DNA of 64,000 bases from Cladorhizidae sp. MBARI D1340-BT2 (GCA_028752905.1 JAQNBH010000156.1:186001-250000); one strand, 5' to 3'; shown: positions 9,554 to 23,420, counted from the first letter of the stretch. A program made the numbers and translations. The notes: a model not told the origin generated them from the letters alone.

Positions 9554-10460
9554 AGAGTACAATTCATAACTGCCCTAATTAACAAGACCAAAGTCCCAGA
9601 TTTTGTCAACTGATAGAGAAGGCCCTTATCTGCAACATGTCAACAGATTATCAATAAATGTAGTGGTTTTTCAATGGCAGGCCACCGCTTTGGCAACTGT
9701 AAAACGCCAGGAAAGATCGCAAACCTTACCACTTCAAATCACCATAACTTGCTAATACTTAGAGTACTCAAAATTTTGGCACGTACAAAAGACAGATAAT
9801 TAGAAGGGCTATCCGGTGATATAAAAATTATCTTTTTTGGGTAAAGTGTAGAAAAGTTATGAGCTTTACGGCAAAATAACAAGATTTTTGGGGGGAAAAT
9901 GAGAAACATATAGACCAAATTAGGGCAAATATCAAGATAGAGAACACATAATGAAACCTATCATTCGAATCATATCAAGTCCATTACAGTGAAGTGTGCA
10001 GAATATTATGGATGTTTGATATCAACAGAGAGCACAGGGAGAGACCTATCTTAATAGCTGTATATCAAGTTTATACAGTGAAGTGTGGAGAATCTATGAA
10101 GCTAACCTGTTTAGCATCAAGATAGAGAACACATAGAGAAACCTATCTTGTGATTCTATGTATGCAGAATATACGGATGTTTGGTATCAAGAGAGAGAAC
10201 AGAGAGAGGCCTACCTTTAGAGCTATATATCAAGTCTATTCAGTGAAGTGTGGAGAATCTATGAAGCTAACATGTTTAGCTCAAGATAGAGAACACTGAG
10301 AGATACCTATCTTGCAAGTCCATACAGTGAAGTGTGCAGAATATATGGATGTTTGGTATCAAGAGAGAGCACTTAGAGAGTCCTATCTTAATAGCTATAC
10401 ATCAAGTCTATTCAGTGAAGTGTGGATAATCTACGAAGCTAACATGTTTAGCATCAAGTA
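9554..10460 (+). repeat. Monomer 12, long (907 bp, dT)
   Basis: Code ATCTGG plus dT. The left half resembles the unit at 6995. The right half (G,G,dT) resembles the class at 17232, suggesting a hybrid. Confidence 0.93.
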
Positions 10461-11204
10461 AGAGTACAATTCATAACTGCCCTAATTAACAAGACCAAAG
10501 TCCCAGATTTTGTCAACTGATAGAGAAGGCCCTTATCTGCAACATGTCAACAGATTATCAATAAATGTAGTGGTTTTTCACTGGCAGGCCACCGCTTTGG
10601 CAACTGGAAAACGCCAGGAAAGATCGCAAACCTTACCACTTCAAATCATCATAACTTGCTAATACTTAGAGTACTCAAAATTTTGGCACGTACAAAAGAC
10701 AGATAATTAGAAGGGCTATCCGGTGATATAAAAATGATCTTTTTGGGGTAAAGTGTAGAAAAGTTATGAGCTTTACGGCAAAATAACAAGATTTTTGGGG
10801 GGAAAATGAGAAACATATAGACCAAATTAGGGCAAATATCAAGATAGAGAACACATAATGAAACCTATCATTCGAATCATATCAAGTCCATTACAGTGAA
10901 GTTTGCAGAATATTATGGATGTTTGATATCAACAGAGAGCACAGGGAGAGACCTATCTTAATAGCTATATATCAAGTTTATACAGTGAAGTGTGGAGAAT
11001 CTATGAAGCTAACCTGTTTAGCATCAAGATAGAGAACACTGAGAGATACCTATCTTGCAAGTCCATTACAGTGAAGTGTGCAGAATATATGGATGTTTGG
11101 TATCAAGAGAGAGCACTTAGAGAGTCCTATCTTAATAGCTATACATCAAGTCTATTCAGTGAAGTGTGGATAATCTACGAAGCTAACATGTTTAGCATCA
11201 AGTA
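10461..11204 (+). repeat. Monomer 13, short S form (744 bp)
   Basis: Code CGTGTA, unique among the S units. Junction at 11024-11039. With the following unit it forms the first S-L pair of a tandem 1652-bp dimer. Confidence 0.95.
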
Positions 11205-12112
11205 AGAGTACAATTCATAACTGCCCTAATTAACAAGACCAAAGTCCCAGATTTTGTCAACTGATAGAGAAGGCCCTTATCTGCAACATGTCAACAGATT
11301 ATCAATAAATGTAGTGGTTTTTCACTGGCAGGCCACCGCTTTGGCAACTGGAAAACGCCAGGAAAGATCGCAAACCTTACCACTTCAAATCACCATAACT
11401 TGCTAATACTTAGAGTACTCAAAATTTTGGCACGTACAAAAGACAGATAATTAGAAGGGCTATCCGGTGATATAAAAATGATCTTTTTGGGGTAAAGTGT
11501 AGAAAAGTTATGAGCTTTACGGCAAAATAACAAGATTTTTTGGGGGGAAATGAGAAACATATAGACCAAATTAGGGCAAATATCAAGATAGAGAACACAT
11601 AATGAAACCTATCATTCGAATCATATCAAGTCCATTACAGTGAAGTTTGCAGAATATTATGGATGTTTGATATCAACAGAGAGCACAGGGAGAGACCTAT
11701 CTTAATAGCTATATATCAAGTTTATACAGTGAAGTGTGGAGAATCTATGAAGCTAACCTGTTTAGCATCAAGATAGAGAACACATAGAGAAACCTATCTT
11801 GTGATTCTATGTATGCAGAATATACGGATGTTTGGTATCAAGAGAGAGAACAGAGAGAGGCCTACCTTTAGAGCTATATATCAAGTCTATTCAGTGAAGT
11901 GTGGAGAATCTATGAAGCTAACATGTTTAGCTCAAGATAGAGAACACTGAGAGATACCTATCTTGCAAGTCCATTACAGTGAAGTGTGCAGAATATATGG
12001 ATGTTTGGTATCAAGAGAGAGCACTTAGAGAGTCCTATCTTAATAGCTATACATCAAGTCTATTCAGTGAAGTGTGGATAATCTACGAAGCTAACATGTT
12101 TAGCATCAAGTA
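11205..12112 (+). repeat. Monomer 14, long (908 bp)
   Basis: Code CGCGTA with a T6G6A3 tract, shared only with the unit at 12857. The two lie one S-L dimer (1652 bp) apart. Confidence 0.93.
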
Positions 12113-12856
12113 AGAGTACAATTCATAACTGCCCTAATTAACAAGACCAAAGTCCCAGATTTTGTCAACTGATAGAGAAGGCCCTTATCTGCAACATGTC
12201 AACAGATTATCAATAAATGTAGTGGTTTTTCAATGGCAGGCCACCGCTTTGGCAACTGTAAAACGCCAGGAAAGATCGCAAACCTTACCACTTCAAATCA
12301 CCATAACTTGCTAATACTTAGAGTACTCAAAATTTTGGCACGTACAAAAGACAGATAATTAGAAGGGCTATCCGGTGATATAAAAATGATCTTTTTGGGG
12401 TAAAGTGTAGAAAAGTTATGAGCTTTACGGCAAAATAACAAGATTTTTGGGGGGAAAATGAGAAACATATAGACCAAATTAGGGCAAATATCAAGATAGA
12501 GAACACATAATGAAACCTATCATTCGAATCATATCAAGTCCATTACAGTGAAGTTTGCAGAATATTATGGATGTTTGATATCAACAGAGAGCACAGGGAG
12601 AGACCTATCTTAATAGCTATATATCAAGTTTATACAGTGAAGTGTGGAGAATCTATGAAGCTAACCTGTTTAGCATCAAGATAGAGAACACTGAGAGATA
12701 CCTATCTTGCAAGTCCATTACAGTGAAGTGTGCAGAATATATGGATGTTTGGTATCAAGAGAGAGCACTTAGAGAGTCCTATCTTAATAGCTATACATCA
12801 AGTCTATTCAGTGAAGTGTGGATAATCTACGAAGCTAACATGTTTAGCATCAAGTA
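12113..12856 (+). repeat. Monomer 15, short S form (744 bp)
   Basis: Code ATCGTA, unique among S units and equal to the long unit at 6087. Junction at 12676-12691. Confidence 0.95.
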
Positions 12857-13764
12857 AGAGTACAATTCATAACTGCCCTAATTAACAAGACCAAAGTCCC
12901 AGATTTTGTCAACTGATAGAGAAGGCCCTTATCTGCAACATGTCAACAGATTATCAATAAATGTAGTGGTTTTTCACTGGCAGGCCACCGCTTTGGCAAC
13001 TGGAAAACGCCAGGAAAGATCGCAAACCTTACCACTTCAAATCACCATAACTTGCTAATACTTAGAGTACTCAAAATTTTGGCACGTACAAAAGACAGAT
13101 AATTAGAAGGGCTATCCGGTGATATAAAAATGATCTTTTTGGGGTAAAGTGTAGAAAAGTTATGAGCTTTACGGCAAAATAACAAGATTTTTTGGGGGGA
13201 AATGAGAAACATATAGACCAAATTAGGGCAAATATCAAGATAGAGAACACATAATGAAACCTATCATTCGAATCATATCAAGTCCATTACAGTGAAGTTT
13301 GCAGAATATTATGGATGTTTGATATCAACAGAGAGCACAGGGAGAGACCTATCTTAATAGCTATATATCAAGTTTATACAGTGAAGTGTGGAGAATCTAT
13401 GAAGCTAACCTGTTTAGCATCAAGATAGAGAACACATAGAGAAACCTATCTTGTGATTCTATGTATGCAGAATATACGGATGTTTGGTATCAAGAGAGAG
13501 AACAGAGAGAGGCCTACCTTTAGAGCTATATATCAAGTCTATTCAGTGAAGTGTGGAGAATCTATGAAGCTAACATGTTTAGCTCAAGATAGAGAACACT
13601 GAGAGATACCTATCTTGCAAGTCCATTACAGTGAAGTGTGCAGAATATATGGATGTTTGGTATCAAGAGAGAGCACTTAGAGAGTCCTATCTTAATAGCT
13701 ATACATCAAGTCTATTCAGTGAAGTGTGGATAATCTACGAAGCTAACATGTTTAGCATCAAGTA
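12857..13764 (+). repeat. Monomer 16, long (908 bp)
   Basis: Code CGCGTA with T6G6A3; sister of the unit at 11205. Confidence 0.93.
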
Positions 13765-14672
13765 AGAGTACAATTCATAACTGCCCTAATTAACAAGACC
13801 AAAGTCCCAGATTTTGTCAACTGATAGAGAAGGCCCTTATCTGCAACATGTCAACAGATTATCAATAAATGTAGTGGTTTTTCAATGGCAGGCCACCGCT
13901 TTGGCAACTGTAAAACGCCAGGAAAGATCGCAAACCTTACCACTTCAAATCACCATAACTTGCTAATACTTAGAGTACTCAAAATTTTGGCACGTACAAA
14001 AGACAGATAATTAGAAGGGCTATCCGGTGATATAAAAATTATCTTTTTTGGGTAAAGTGTAGAAAAGTTATGAGCTTTACGGCAAAATAACAAGATTTTT
14101 GGGGGGAAAATGAGAAACATATAGACCAAATTAGGGCAAATATCAAGATAGAGAACACATAATGAAACCTATCATTCGAATCATATCAAGTCCATTACAG
14201 TGAAGTTTGCAGAATATTATGGATGTTTGATATCAACAGAGAGCACAGGGAGAGACCTATCTTAATAGCTATATATCAAGTTTATACAGTGAAGTGTGGA
14301 GAATCTATGAAGCTAACCTGTTTAGCATCAAGATAGAGAACACATAGAGAAACCTATCTTGTGATTCTATGTATGCAGAATATACGGATGTTTGGTATCA
14401 AGAGAGAGAACAGAGAGAGGCCTACCTTTAGAGCTATATATCAAGTCTATTCAGTGAAGTGTGGAGAATCTATGAAGCAAACATGTTTATCTCAAGATAG
14501 AGAACACTGAGAGATACCTATCTTGCAAGTCCATTACAGTGAAGTGTGCAGAATATATGGATGTTTGGTATCAAGAGAGAGCACTTAGAGAGTCCTATCT
14601 TAATAGCTATACATCAAGTCTATTCAGTGAAGTGTGGATAATCTACGAAGCTAACATGTTTAGCATCAAGTA
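13765..14672 (+). repeat. Monomer 17, long (908 bp)
   Basis: Code ATCTTA. Subrepeat B has gaagcaaac and gtttatctc in place of gaagctaac and gtttagctc; the second change recurs only at 18139. Confidence 0.93.
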
Positions 14673-15579
14673 AGAGTACAATTCATAACTGCCCTAATTA
14701 ACAAGACCAAAGTCCCAGATTTTGTCAACTGATAGAGAAGGCCCTTATCTGCAACATGTCAACAGATTATCAATAAATGTAGTGGTTTTTCACTGGCAGG
14801 CCACCGCTTTGGCAACTGTAAAACGCCAGGAAAGATCGCAAACCTTACCACTTCAAATCATCATAACTTGCTAATACTTAGAGTACTCAAAATTTTGGCA
14901 CGTACAAAATACAGATAATTAGAAGGGCTATCCGGTGATATAAAAATGATCTTTTTGGGGTAAAGTGTAGAAAAGTTATGAGCTTTACGGCAAAATAACA
15001 AGATTTTTGGGGGGAAAATGAGAAACATATAGACCAAATTAGGGCAAATATCAAGATAGAGAACACATAATGAAACCTATCATTCGAATCATATCAAGTC
15101 CATTACAGTGAAGTGTGCAGAATATTATGGATGTTTGATATCAACAGAGAGCACAGGGAGAGACCTATCTTAATAGCTGTATATCAAGTTTATACAGTGA
15201 AGTGTGGAGAATCTATGAAGCTAACCTGTTTAGCATCAAGATAGAGAACACATAGAGAAACCTATCTTGTGATTCTATGTATGCAGAATATACGGATGTT
15301 TGGTATCAAGAGAGAGAACAGAGAGAGGCCTACCTTTAGAGCTATATATCAAGTCTATTCAGTGAAGTGTGGAGAATCTATGAAGCTAACATGTTTAGCT
15401 CAAGATAGAGAACACTGAGAGATACCTATCTTGCAAGTCCATACAGTGAAGTGTGCAGAATATATGGATGTTTGGTATCAAGAGAGAGCACTTAGAGAGT
15501 CCTATCTTAATAGCTATACATCAAGTCTATTCAGTGAAGTGTGGATAATCTACGAAGCTAACATGTTTAGCATCAAGTA
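14673..15579 (+). repeat. Monomer 18, long (907 bp, dT)
   Basis: Code CTTGGG plus dT. Private g to t at 14910. First unit of the CTT left-hand class in the window. Confidence 0.93.
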
Positions 15580-16323
15580 AGAGTACAATTCATAACTGCC
15601 CTAATTAACAAGACCAAAGTCCCAGATTTTGTCAACTGATAGAGAAGGCCCTTATCTGCAACATGTCAACAGATTATCAATAAATGTAGTGGTTTTTCAA
15701 TGGCAGGCCACCGCTTTGGCAACTGTAAAACGCCAGGAAAGATCGCAAACCTTACCACTTCAAATCATCATAACTTGCTAATACTTAGAGTACTCAAAAT
15801 TTTGGCACATACAAAAGACAGATAATTAGAAGGGCTATCCGGTGATATAAAAATGATCTTTTTGGGGTAAAGTGTAGAAAAGTTATGAGCTTTACGGCAA
15901 AATAACAAGATTTTTGGGGGGAAAATGAGAAACATATAGACCAAATTAGGGCAAATATCAAGATAGAGAACACATAATGAAACCTATCATTCGAATCATA
16001 TCAAGTCCATTACAGTGAAGTTTGCAGAATATTATGGATGTTTGATATCAACAGAGAGCACAGGGAGAGACCTATCTTAATAGCTATATATCAAGTTTAT
16101 ACAGTGAAGTGTGGAGAATCTATGAAGCTAACCTGTTTAGCATCAAGATAGAGAACACTGAGAGATACCTATCTTGCAAGTCCATTACAGTGAAGTGTGC
16201 AGAATATATGGATGTTTGGTATCAAGAGAGAGCACTTAGAGAGTCCTATCTTAATAGCTATACATCAAGTCTATTCAGTGAAGTGTGGATAATCTACGAA
16301 GCTAACATGTTTAGCATCAAGTA
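15580..16323 (+). repeat. Monomer 19, short S form (744 bp)
   Basis: Code ATTGTA with cacgta changed to cacata (a at 15809), shared with the S units at 21769 and 25235. Starts the 6189-bp block that recurs at 25235. Junction at 16143-16158. Confidence 0.95.
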
Positions 16324-17231
16324 AGAGTACAATTCATAACTGCCCTAATTAACAAGACCAAAGTCCCAGATTTTGTCAACTGATAGAGAAGGCCCTTATC
16401 TGCAACATGTCAACAGATTATCAATAAATGTAGTGGTTTTTCACTGGCAGGCCACCGCTTTGGCAACTGGAAAACGCCAGGAAAGATCGCAAACCTTACC
16501 ACTTCAAATCACCATAACTTGCTAATACTTAGAGTACTCAAAATTTTGGCACGTACAAAAGACAGATAATTAGAAGGGCTATCCGGTGATATAAAAATGA
16601 TCTTTTTGGGGTAAAGTGTAGAAAAGTTATGAGCTTTACGGCAAAATAACAAGATTTTTGGGGGGAAAATGAGAAACATATAGACCAAATTAGGGCAAAT
16701 ATCAAGATAGAGAACACATAATGAAACCTATCATTCGAATCATATCAAGTCCATTACAGTGAAGTTTGCAGAATATTATGGATGTTTGATATCAACAGAG
16801 AGCACAGGGAGAGACCTATCTTAATAGCTATATATCAAGTTTATACAGTGAAGTGTGGAGAATCTATGAAGCTAACCTGTTTAGCATCAAGATAGAGAAC
16901 ACATAGAGAAACCTATCTTGTGATTCTATGTATGCAGAATATACGGATGTTTGGTATCAAGAGAGAGAACAGAGAGAGGCCTACCTTTAGAGCTATATAT
17001 CAAGTCTATTCAGTGAAGTGTGGAGAATCTATGAAGCTAACATGTTTAGCTCAAGATAGAGAACACTGAGAGATACCTATCTTGCAAGTCCATTACAGTG
17101 AAGTGTGCAGAATATATGGATGTTTGGTATCAAGAGAGAGCACTTAGAGAGTCCTATCTTAATAGCTATACATCAAGTCTATTCAGTGAAGTGTGGATAA
17201 TCTACGAAGCTAACATGTTTAGCATCAAGTA
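16324..17231 (+). repeat. Monomer 20, long (908 bp)
   Basis: Code CGCGTA, no private change noticed. Corresponds to the unit at 25979 in the repeated block. Confidence 0.93.
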
Positions 17232-18138
17232 AGAGTACAATTCATAACTGCCCTAATTAACAAGACCAAAGTCCCAGATTTTGTCAACTGATAGAGAAGG
17301 CCCTTATCTGCAACATGTCAACAGATTATCAATAAATATAGTGGTTTTTCACTGGCAGGCCACCGCTTTGGCAACTGGAAAACGCCAGGAAAGATCGCAA
17401 ACCTTACCACTTCAAATCACCATAACTTGCTAATACTTAGAGTACTCAAAATTTTGGCACGTACAAAAGACAGATAATTAGAAGGGCTATCCGGTGATAT
17501 AAAAATTATCTTTTTTGGGTAAAGTGTAGAAAAGTTATGAGCTTTACGGCAAAATAACAAGATTTTTGGGGGGAAAATGAGAAACATATAGACCAAATTA
17601 GGGCAAATATCAAGATAGAGAACACATAATGAAACCTATCATTCGAATCATATCAAGTCCATTACAGTGAAGTGTGCAGAATATTATGGATGTTTGATAT
17701 CAACAGAGAGCACAGGGAGAGACCTATCTTAATAGCTGTATATCAAGTTTATACAGTGAAGTGTGGAGAATCTATGAAGCTAACCTGTTTAGCATCAAGA
17801 TAGAGAACACATAGAGAAACCTATCTTGTGATTCTATGTATGCAGAATATACGGATGTTTGGTATCAAGAGAGAGAACAGAGAGAGGCCTACCTTTAGAG
17901 CTATATATCAAGTCTATTCAGTGAAGTGTGGAGAATCTATGAAGCTAACATGTTTAGCTCAAGATAGAGAACACTGAGAGATACCTATCTTGCAAGTCCA
18001 TACAGTGAAGTGTGCAGAATATATGGATGTTTGGTATCAAGAGAGAGCACTTAGAGAGTCCTATCTTAATAGCTATACATCAAGTCTGTTCAGTGAAGTG
18101 TGGATAATCTACGAAGCTAACATGTTTAGCATCAAGTA
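17232..18138 (+). repeat. Monomer 21, long (907 bp, dT)
   Basis: Code CGCTGG plus dT with aaatatagtgg in place of aaatgtagtgg, the first of seven units with that marker. Private a to g at about 18088 (caagtctgttc). Confidence 0.93.
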
Positions 18139-19046
18139 AGAGTACAATTCATAACTGCCCTAATTAACAAGACCAAAGTCCCAGATTTTGTCAACTGATA
18201 GAGAAGGCCCTTATCTGCAACATGTCAACAGATTATCAATAAATGTAGTGGTTTTTCACTGGCAGGCCACCGCTTTGGCAACTGTAAAACGCCAGGAAAG
18301 ATCGCAAACCTTACCACTTCAAATCATCATAACTTGCTAATACTTAGAGTACTCAAAATTTTGGCACGTACAAAAGACAGATAATTAGAAGGGCTATCCG
18401 ATGATATAAAAATGATCTTTTTGGGGTAAAGTGTAGAAAAGTTATGAGCTTTACGGCAAAATAACAAGATTTTTGGGGGGAAAATGAGAAACATATAGAC
18501 CAAATTAGGGCAAATATCAAGATAGAGAACACATAATGAAACCTATCATTCGAATCATATCAAGTCCATTACAGTGAAGTGTGCAGAATATTATGGATGT
18601 TTGATATCAACAGAGAGCACAGGGAGAGACCTATCTTAATAGCTATATATCAAGTTTATACAGTGAAGTGTGGAGAATCTATGAAGCTAACCTGTTTAGC
18701 ATCAAGATAGAGAACACATAGAGAAACCTATCTTGTGATTCTATGTATGCAGAATATACGGATGTTTGGTATCAAGAGAGAGAACAGAGAGAGGCCTACC
18801 TTTAGAGCTATATATCAAGTCTATTCAGTGAAGTGTGGAGAATCTATGAAGCTAACATGTTTATCTCAAGATAGAGAACACTGAGAGATACCTATCTTGC
18901 AAGTCCATTACAGTGAAGTGTGCAGAATATATGGATGTTTGGTATCAAGAGAGAGCACTTAGAGAGTCCTATCTTAATAGCTATACATCAAGTCTATTCA
19001 GTGAAGTGTGGATAATCTACGAAGCTAACATGTTTAGCATCAAGTA
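18139..19046 (+). repeat. Monomer 22, long (908 bp)
   Basis: Code CTTGGA with ccgatgat (also at 27794 and 31424) and gtttatctc (also at 13765). First position of the 3630-bp tetramer. Confidence 0.93.
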
Positions 19047-19953
19047 AGAGTACAATTCATAACTGCCCTAATTAACAAGACCAAAGTCCCAGATTTTGTC
19101 AACTGATAGAGAAGGCCCTTATCTGCAACATGTCAACAGATTATCAATAAATGTAGTGGTTTTTCACTGGCAGGCCACCGCTTTGGCAACTGGAAAACGC
19201 CAGGAAAGATCGCAAACCTTACCACTTCAAATCACCATAACTTGCTAATACTTAGAGTACTCAAAATTTTGGCACGTACAAAAGACAGATAATTAGAAGG
19301 GCTATCCGGTGATATAAAAATGATCTTTTTTGGGTAAAGTGTAGAAAAGTTATGAGCTTTACGGCAAAATAACAAGATTTTTGGGGGGAAAATGAGAAAC
19401 ATATAGACCAAATTAGGCAAATATCAAGATAGAGAACACATAATGAAACCTATCATTCGAATCATATCAAGTCCATTACAGTGAAGTTTGCAGAATATTA
19501 TGGATGTTTGATATCAACAGAGAGCACAGGGAGAGACCTATCTTAATAGCTGTATATCAAGTTTATACAGTGAAGTGTGGAGAATCTATGAAGCTAACCT
19601 GTTTAGCATCAAGATAGAGAACACATAGAGAAACCTATCTTGTGATTCTATGTATGCAGAATATACGGATGTTTGGTATCAAGAGAGAGAACAGAGAGAG
19701 GCCTACCTTTAGAGCTATATATCAAGTCTATTCAGTGAAGTGTGGAGAATCTATGAAGCTAACATGTTTAGCTCAAGATAGAGAACACTGAGAGATACCT
19801 ATCTTGCAAGTCCATTACAGTGAAGTGTGCAGAATATATGGATGTTTGGTATCAAGAGAGAGCACTTAGAGAGTCCTATCTTAATAGCTATACATCAAGT
19901 CTATTCAGTGAAGTGTGGATAATCTACGAAGCTAACATGTTTAGCATCAAGTA
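19047..19953 (+). repeat. Monomer 23, long (907 bp, dG)
   Basis: Code CGCGTG plus dG, with atgatc followed by T6G3. The dG shift opens a chance 62-codon frame on the minus strand (19232-19420). Same class as 28702. Confidence 0.93.
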
Positions 19954-20861
19954 AGAGTACAATTCATAACTGCCCTAATTAACAAGACCAAAGTCCCAGA
20001 TTTTGTCAACTGATAGAGAAGGCCCTTATCTGCAACATGTCAACAGATTATCAATAAATGTAGTGGTTTTTCACTGGCAGGCCACCGCTTTGGCAACTGG
20101 AAAACGCCAGGAAAGATCGCAAACCTTACCACTTCAAATCACCATAACTTGCTAATACTTAGAGTACTCAAAATTTTGGCACGTACAAAAGACAGATAAT
20201 TAGAAGGGCTATCCGGTGATATAAAAATGATCTTTTTGGGGTAAAGTGTAGAAAAGTTATGAGCTTTACGGCAAAATAACAAGATTTTTGGGGGGAAAAT
20301 GAGAAACATATAGACCAAATTAGGGCAAATATCAAGATAGAGAACACATAATGAAACCTATCATTCGAATCATATCAAGTCCATTACAGTGAAGTTTGCA
20401 GAATATTATGGATGTTTGATATCAACAGAGAGCACAGGGAGAGACCTATCTTAATAGCTATATATCAAGTTTATACAGTGAAGTGTGGAGAATCTATGAA
20501 GCTAACCTGTTTAGCATCAAGATAGAGAACACATAGAGAAACCTATCTTGTGATTCTATGTATGCAGAATATACGGATGTTTGGTATCAAGAGAGAGAAC
20601 AGAGAGAGGCCTACCTTTAGAGCTATATATCAAGTCTATTCAGTGAAGTGTGGAGAATCTATGAAGCTAACATGTTTAGCTCAAGATAGAGAACACTGAG
20701 AGATACCTATCTTGCAAGTCCATTACAGTGAAGTGTGCAGAATATATGGATGTTTGGTATCAAGAGAGAGCACTTAGAGAGTCCTATCTTAATAGCTATA
20801 CATCAAGTCTATTCAGTGAAGTGTGGATAATCTACGAAGCTAACATGTTTAGCATCAAGTA
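19954..20861 (+). repeat. Monomer 24, long (908 bp)
   Basis: Code CGCGTA. Third position of the tetramer starting at 18139. Confidence 0.93.
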
Positions 20862-21768
20862 AGAGTACAATTCATAACTGCCCTAATTAACAAGACCAAA
20901 GTCCCAGATTTTGTCAACTGATAGAGAAGGCCCTTATCTGCAACATGTCAACAGATTATCAATAAATATAGTGGTTTTTCACTGGCAGGCCACCGCTTTG
21001 GCAACTGGAAAACGCCAGGAAAGATCGCAAACCTTACCACTTCAAATCACCATAACTTGCTAATACTTAGAGTACTCAAAATTTTGGCACGTACAAAAGA
21101 CAGATAATTAGAAGGGCTATCCGGTGATATAAAAATTATCTTTTTTGGGTAAAGTGTAGAAAAGTTATGAGCTTTACGGCAAAATAACAAGATTTTTGGG
21201 GGGAAAATGAGAAACATATAGACCAAATTAGGGCAAATATCAAGATAGAGAACACATAATGAAACCTATCATTCGAATCATATCAAGTCCATTACAGTGA
21301 AGTGTGCAGAATATTATGGATGTTTGATATCAACAGAGAGCACAGGGAGAGACCTATCTTAATAGCTGTATATCAAGTTTATACAGTGAAGTGTGGAGAA
21401 TCTATGAAGCTAACCTGTTTAGCATCAAGATAGAGAACACATAGAGAAACCTATCTTGTGATTCTATGTATGCAGAATATACGGATGTTTGGTATCAAGA
21501 GAGAGAACAGAGAGAGGCCTACCTTTAGAGCTATATATCAAGTCTATTCAGTGAAGTGTGGAGAATCTATGAAGCTAACATGTTTAGCTCAAGATAGAGA
21601 ACACTGAGAGATACCTATCTTGCAAGTCCATACAGTGAAGTGTGCAGAATATATGGATGTTTGGTATCAAGAGAGAGCACTTAGAGAGTCCTATCTTAAT
21701 AGCTATACATCAAGTCTATTCAGTGAAGTGTGGATAATCTACGAAGCTAACATGTTTAGCATCAAGTA
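20862..21768 (+). repeat. Monomer 25, long (907 bp, dT)
   Basis: Code CGCTGG plus dT and aaatatagtgg. Fourth position of the tetramer; counterpart of 30517 and 34147. Confidence 0.93.
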
Positions 21769-22512
21769 AGAGTACAATTCATAACTGCCCTAATTAACAA
21801 GACCAAAGTCCCAGATTTTGTCAACTGATAGAGAAGGCCCTTATCTGCAACATGTCAACAGATTATCAATAAATGTAGTGGTTTTTCAATGGCAGGCCAC
21901 CGCTTTGGCAACTGTAAAACGCCAGGAAAGATCGCAAACCTTACCACTTCAAATCATCATAACTTGCTAATACTTAGAGTACTCAAAATTTTGGCACATA
22001 CAAAAGACAGATAATTAGAAGGGCTATCCGGTGATATAAAAATGATCTTTTTGGGGTAAAGTGTAGAAAAGTTATGAGCTTTACGGCAAAATAACAAGAT
22101 TTTTGGGGGGAAAATGAGAAACATATAGACCAAATTAGGGCAAATATCAAGATAGAGAACACATAATGAAACCTATCATTCGAATCATATCAAGTCCATT
22201 ACAGTGAAGTTTGCAGAATATTATGGATGTTTGATATCAACAGAGAGCACAGGGAGAGACCTATCTTAATAGCTATATATCAAGTTTATACAGTGAAGTG
22301 TGGAGAATCTATGAAGCTAACCTGTTTAGCATCAAGATAGAGAACACTGAGAGATACCTATCTTGCAAGTCCATTACAGTGAAGTGTGCAGAATATATGG
22401 ATGTTTGGTATCAAGAGAGAGCACTTAGAGAGTCCTATCTTAATAGCTATACATCAAGTCTATTCAGTGAAGTGTGGATAATCTACGAAGCTAACATGTT
22501 TAGCATCAAGTA
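21769..22512 (+). repeat. Monomer 26, short S form (744 bp)
   Basis: Code ATTGTA with cacata (a at 21998). Junction at 22332-22347. Near copy of the S units at 15580 and 25235. Confidence 0.95.
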
Positions 22513-23420
22513 AGAGTACAATTCATAACTGCCCTAATTAACAAGACCAAAGTCCCAGATTTTGTCAACTGATAGAGAAGGCCCTTATCTGCAACATGTC
22601 AACAGATTATCAATAAATGTAGTGGTTTTTCACTGGCAGGCCACCGCTTTGGCAACTGGAAAACGCCAGGAAAGATCGCAAACCTTACCACTTCAAATCA
22701 CCATAACTTGCTAATACTTAGAGTACTCAAAATTTTGGCACGTACAAAAGACAGATAATTAGAAGGGCTATCCGGTGATATAAAAATGATCTTTTTGGGG
22801 TAAAGTGTAGAAAAGTTATGAGCTTTACGGCAAAATAACAAGATTTTTGGGGGGAAAATGAGAAACATATAGACCAAATTAGGGCAAATATCAAGATAGA
22901 GAACACATAATGAAACCTATCATTCGAATCATATCAAGTCCATTACAGTGAAGTTTGCAGAATATTATGGATGTTTGATATCAACAGAGAGCACAGGGAG
23001 AGACCTATCTTAATAGCTATATATCAAGTTTATACAGTGAAGTGTGGAGAATCTATGAAGCTAACCTGTTTAGCATCAAGATAGAGAACACATAGAGAAA
23101 CCTATCTTGTGATTCTATGTATGCAGAATATACGGATGTTTGGTATCAAGAGAGAGAACAGAGAGAGGCCTACCTTTAGAGCTATATATCAAGTCTATTC
23201 AGTGAAGTGTGGAGAATCTATGAAGCTAACATGTTTAGCTCAAGATAGAGAACACTGAGAGATACCTATCTTGCAAGTCCATTACAGTGAAGTGTGCAGA
23301 ATATATGGATGTTTGGTATCAAGAGAGAGCACTTAGAGAGTCCTATCTTAATAGCTATACATCAAGTCTATTCAGTGAAGTGTGGATAATCTACGAAGCT
23401 AACATGTTTAGCATCAAGTA
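22513..23420 (+). repeat. Monomer 27, long (908 bp)
   Basis: Code CGCGTA, following an S unit as at 16324 and 25979. Confidence 0.93.

Larger units (their letters stand above)
10461..13764 (+). repeat. Tandem S-L dimers, 1652 bp, two copies
   Basis: 744-908-744-908. The two long units share the T6G6A3 tract found nowhere else, which supports a recent dimer duplication. The two S units carry different left codes (CGTGTA, ATCGTA). A similar S-L-S-L arrangement occurs at 44130-47433. Confidence 0.85.
15580..21768 (+). repeat. 6189-bp seven-monomer block, copy 1
   Basis: Length series 744-908-907-908-907-908-907 equals that of copy 2 at 25235-31423. Matching marks include cacata in the S unit, aaatatagtgg in the third and seventh units, ccgatgat in the fourth and dG in the fifth. 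Confidence 0.85.
18139..21768 (+). repeat. 3630-bp tetramer, copy 1
   Basis: 908-907(dG)-908-907(dT). Classes in order are CTT with ccgatgat, CGCGTG plus dG, CGCGTA, and CGCTGG plus dT with aaatatagtgg. Confidence 0.82.

Noticed and set aside
19232..19420. 62-codon minus-strand frame in dG units (also 28887, 32517, 35242, 58512)
   Set aside because: It appears only where one G is lost from ttagggcaa, which shifts the frame. It lies in the variable left domain and has no support as a gene.
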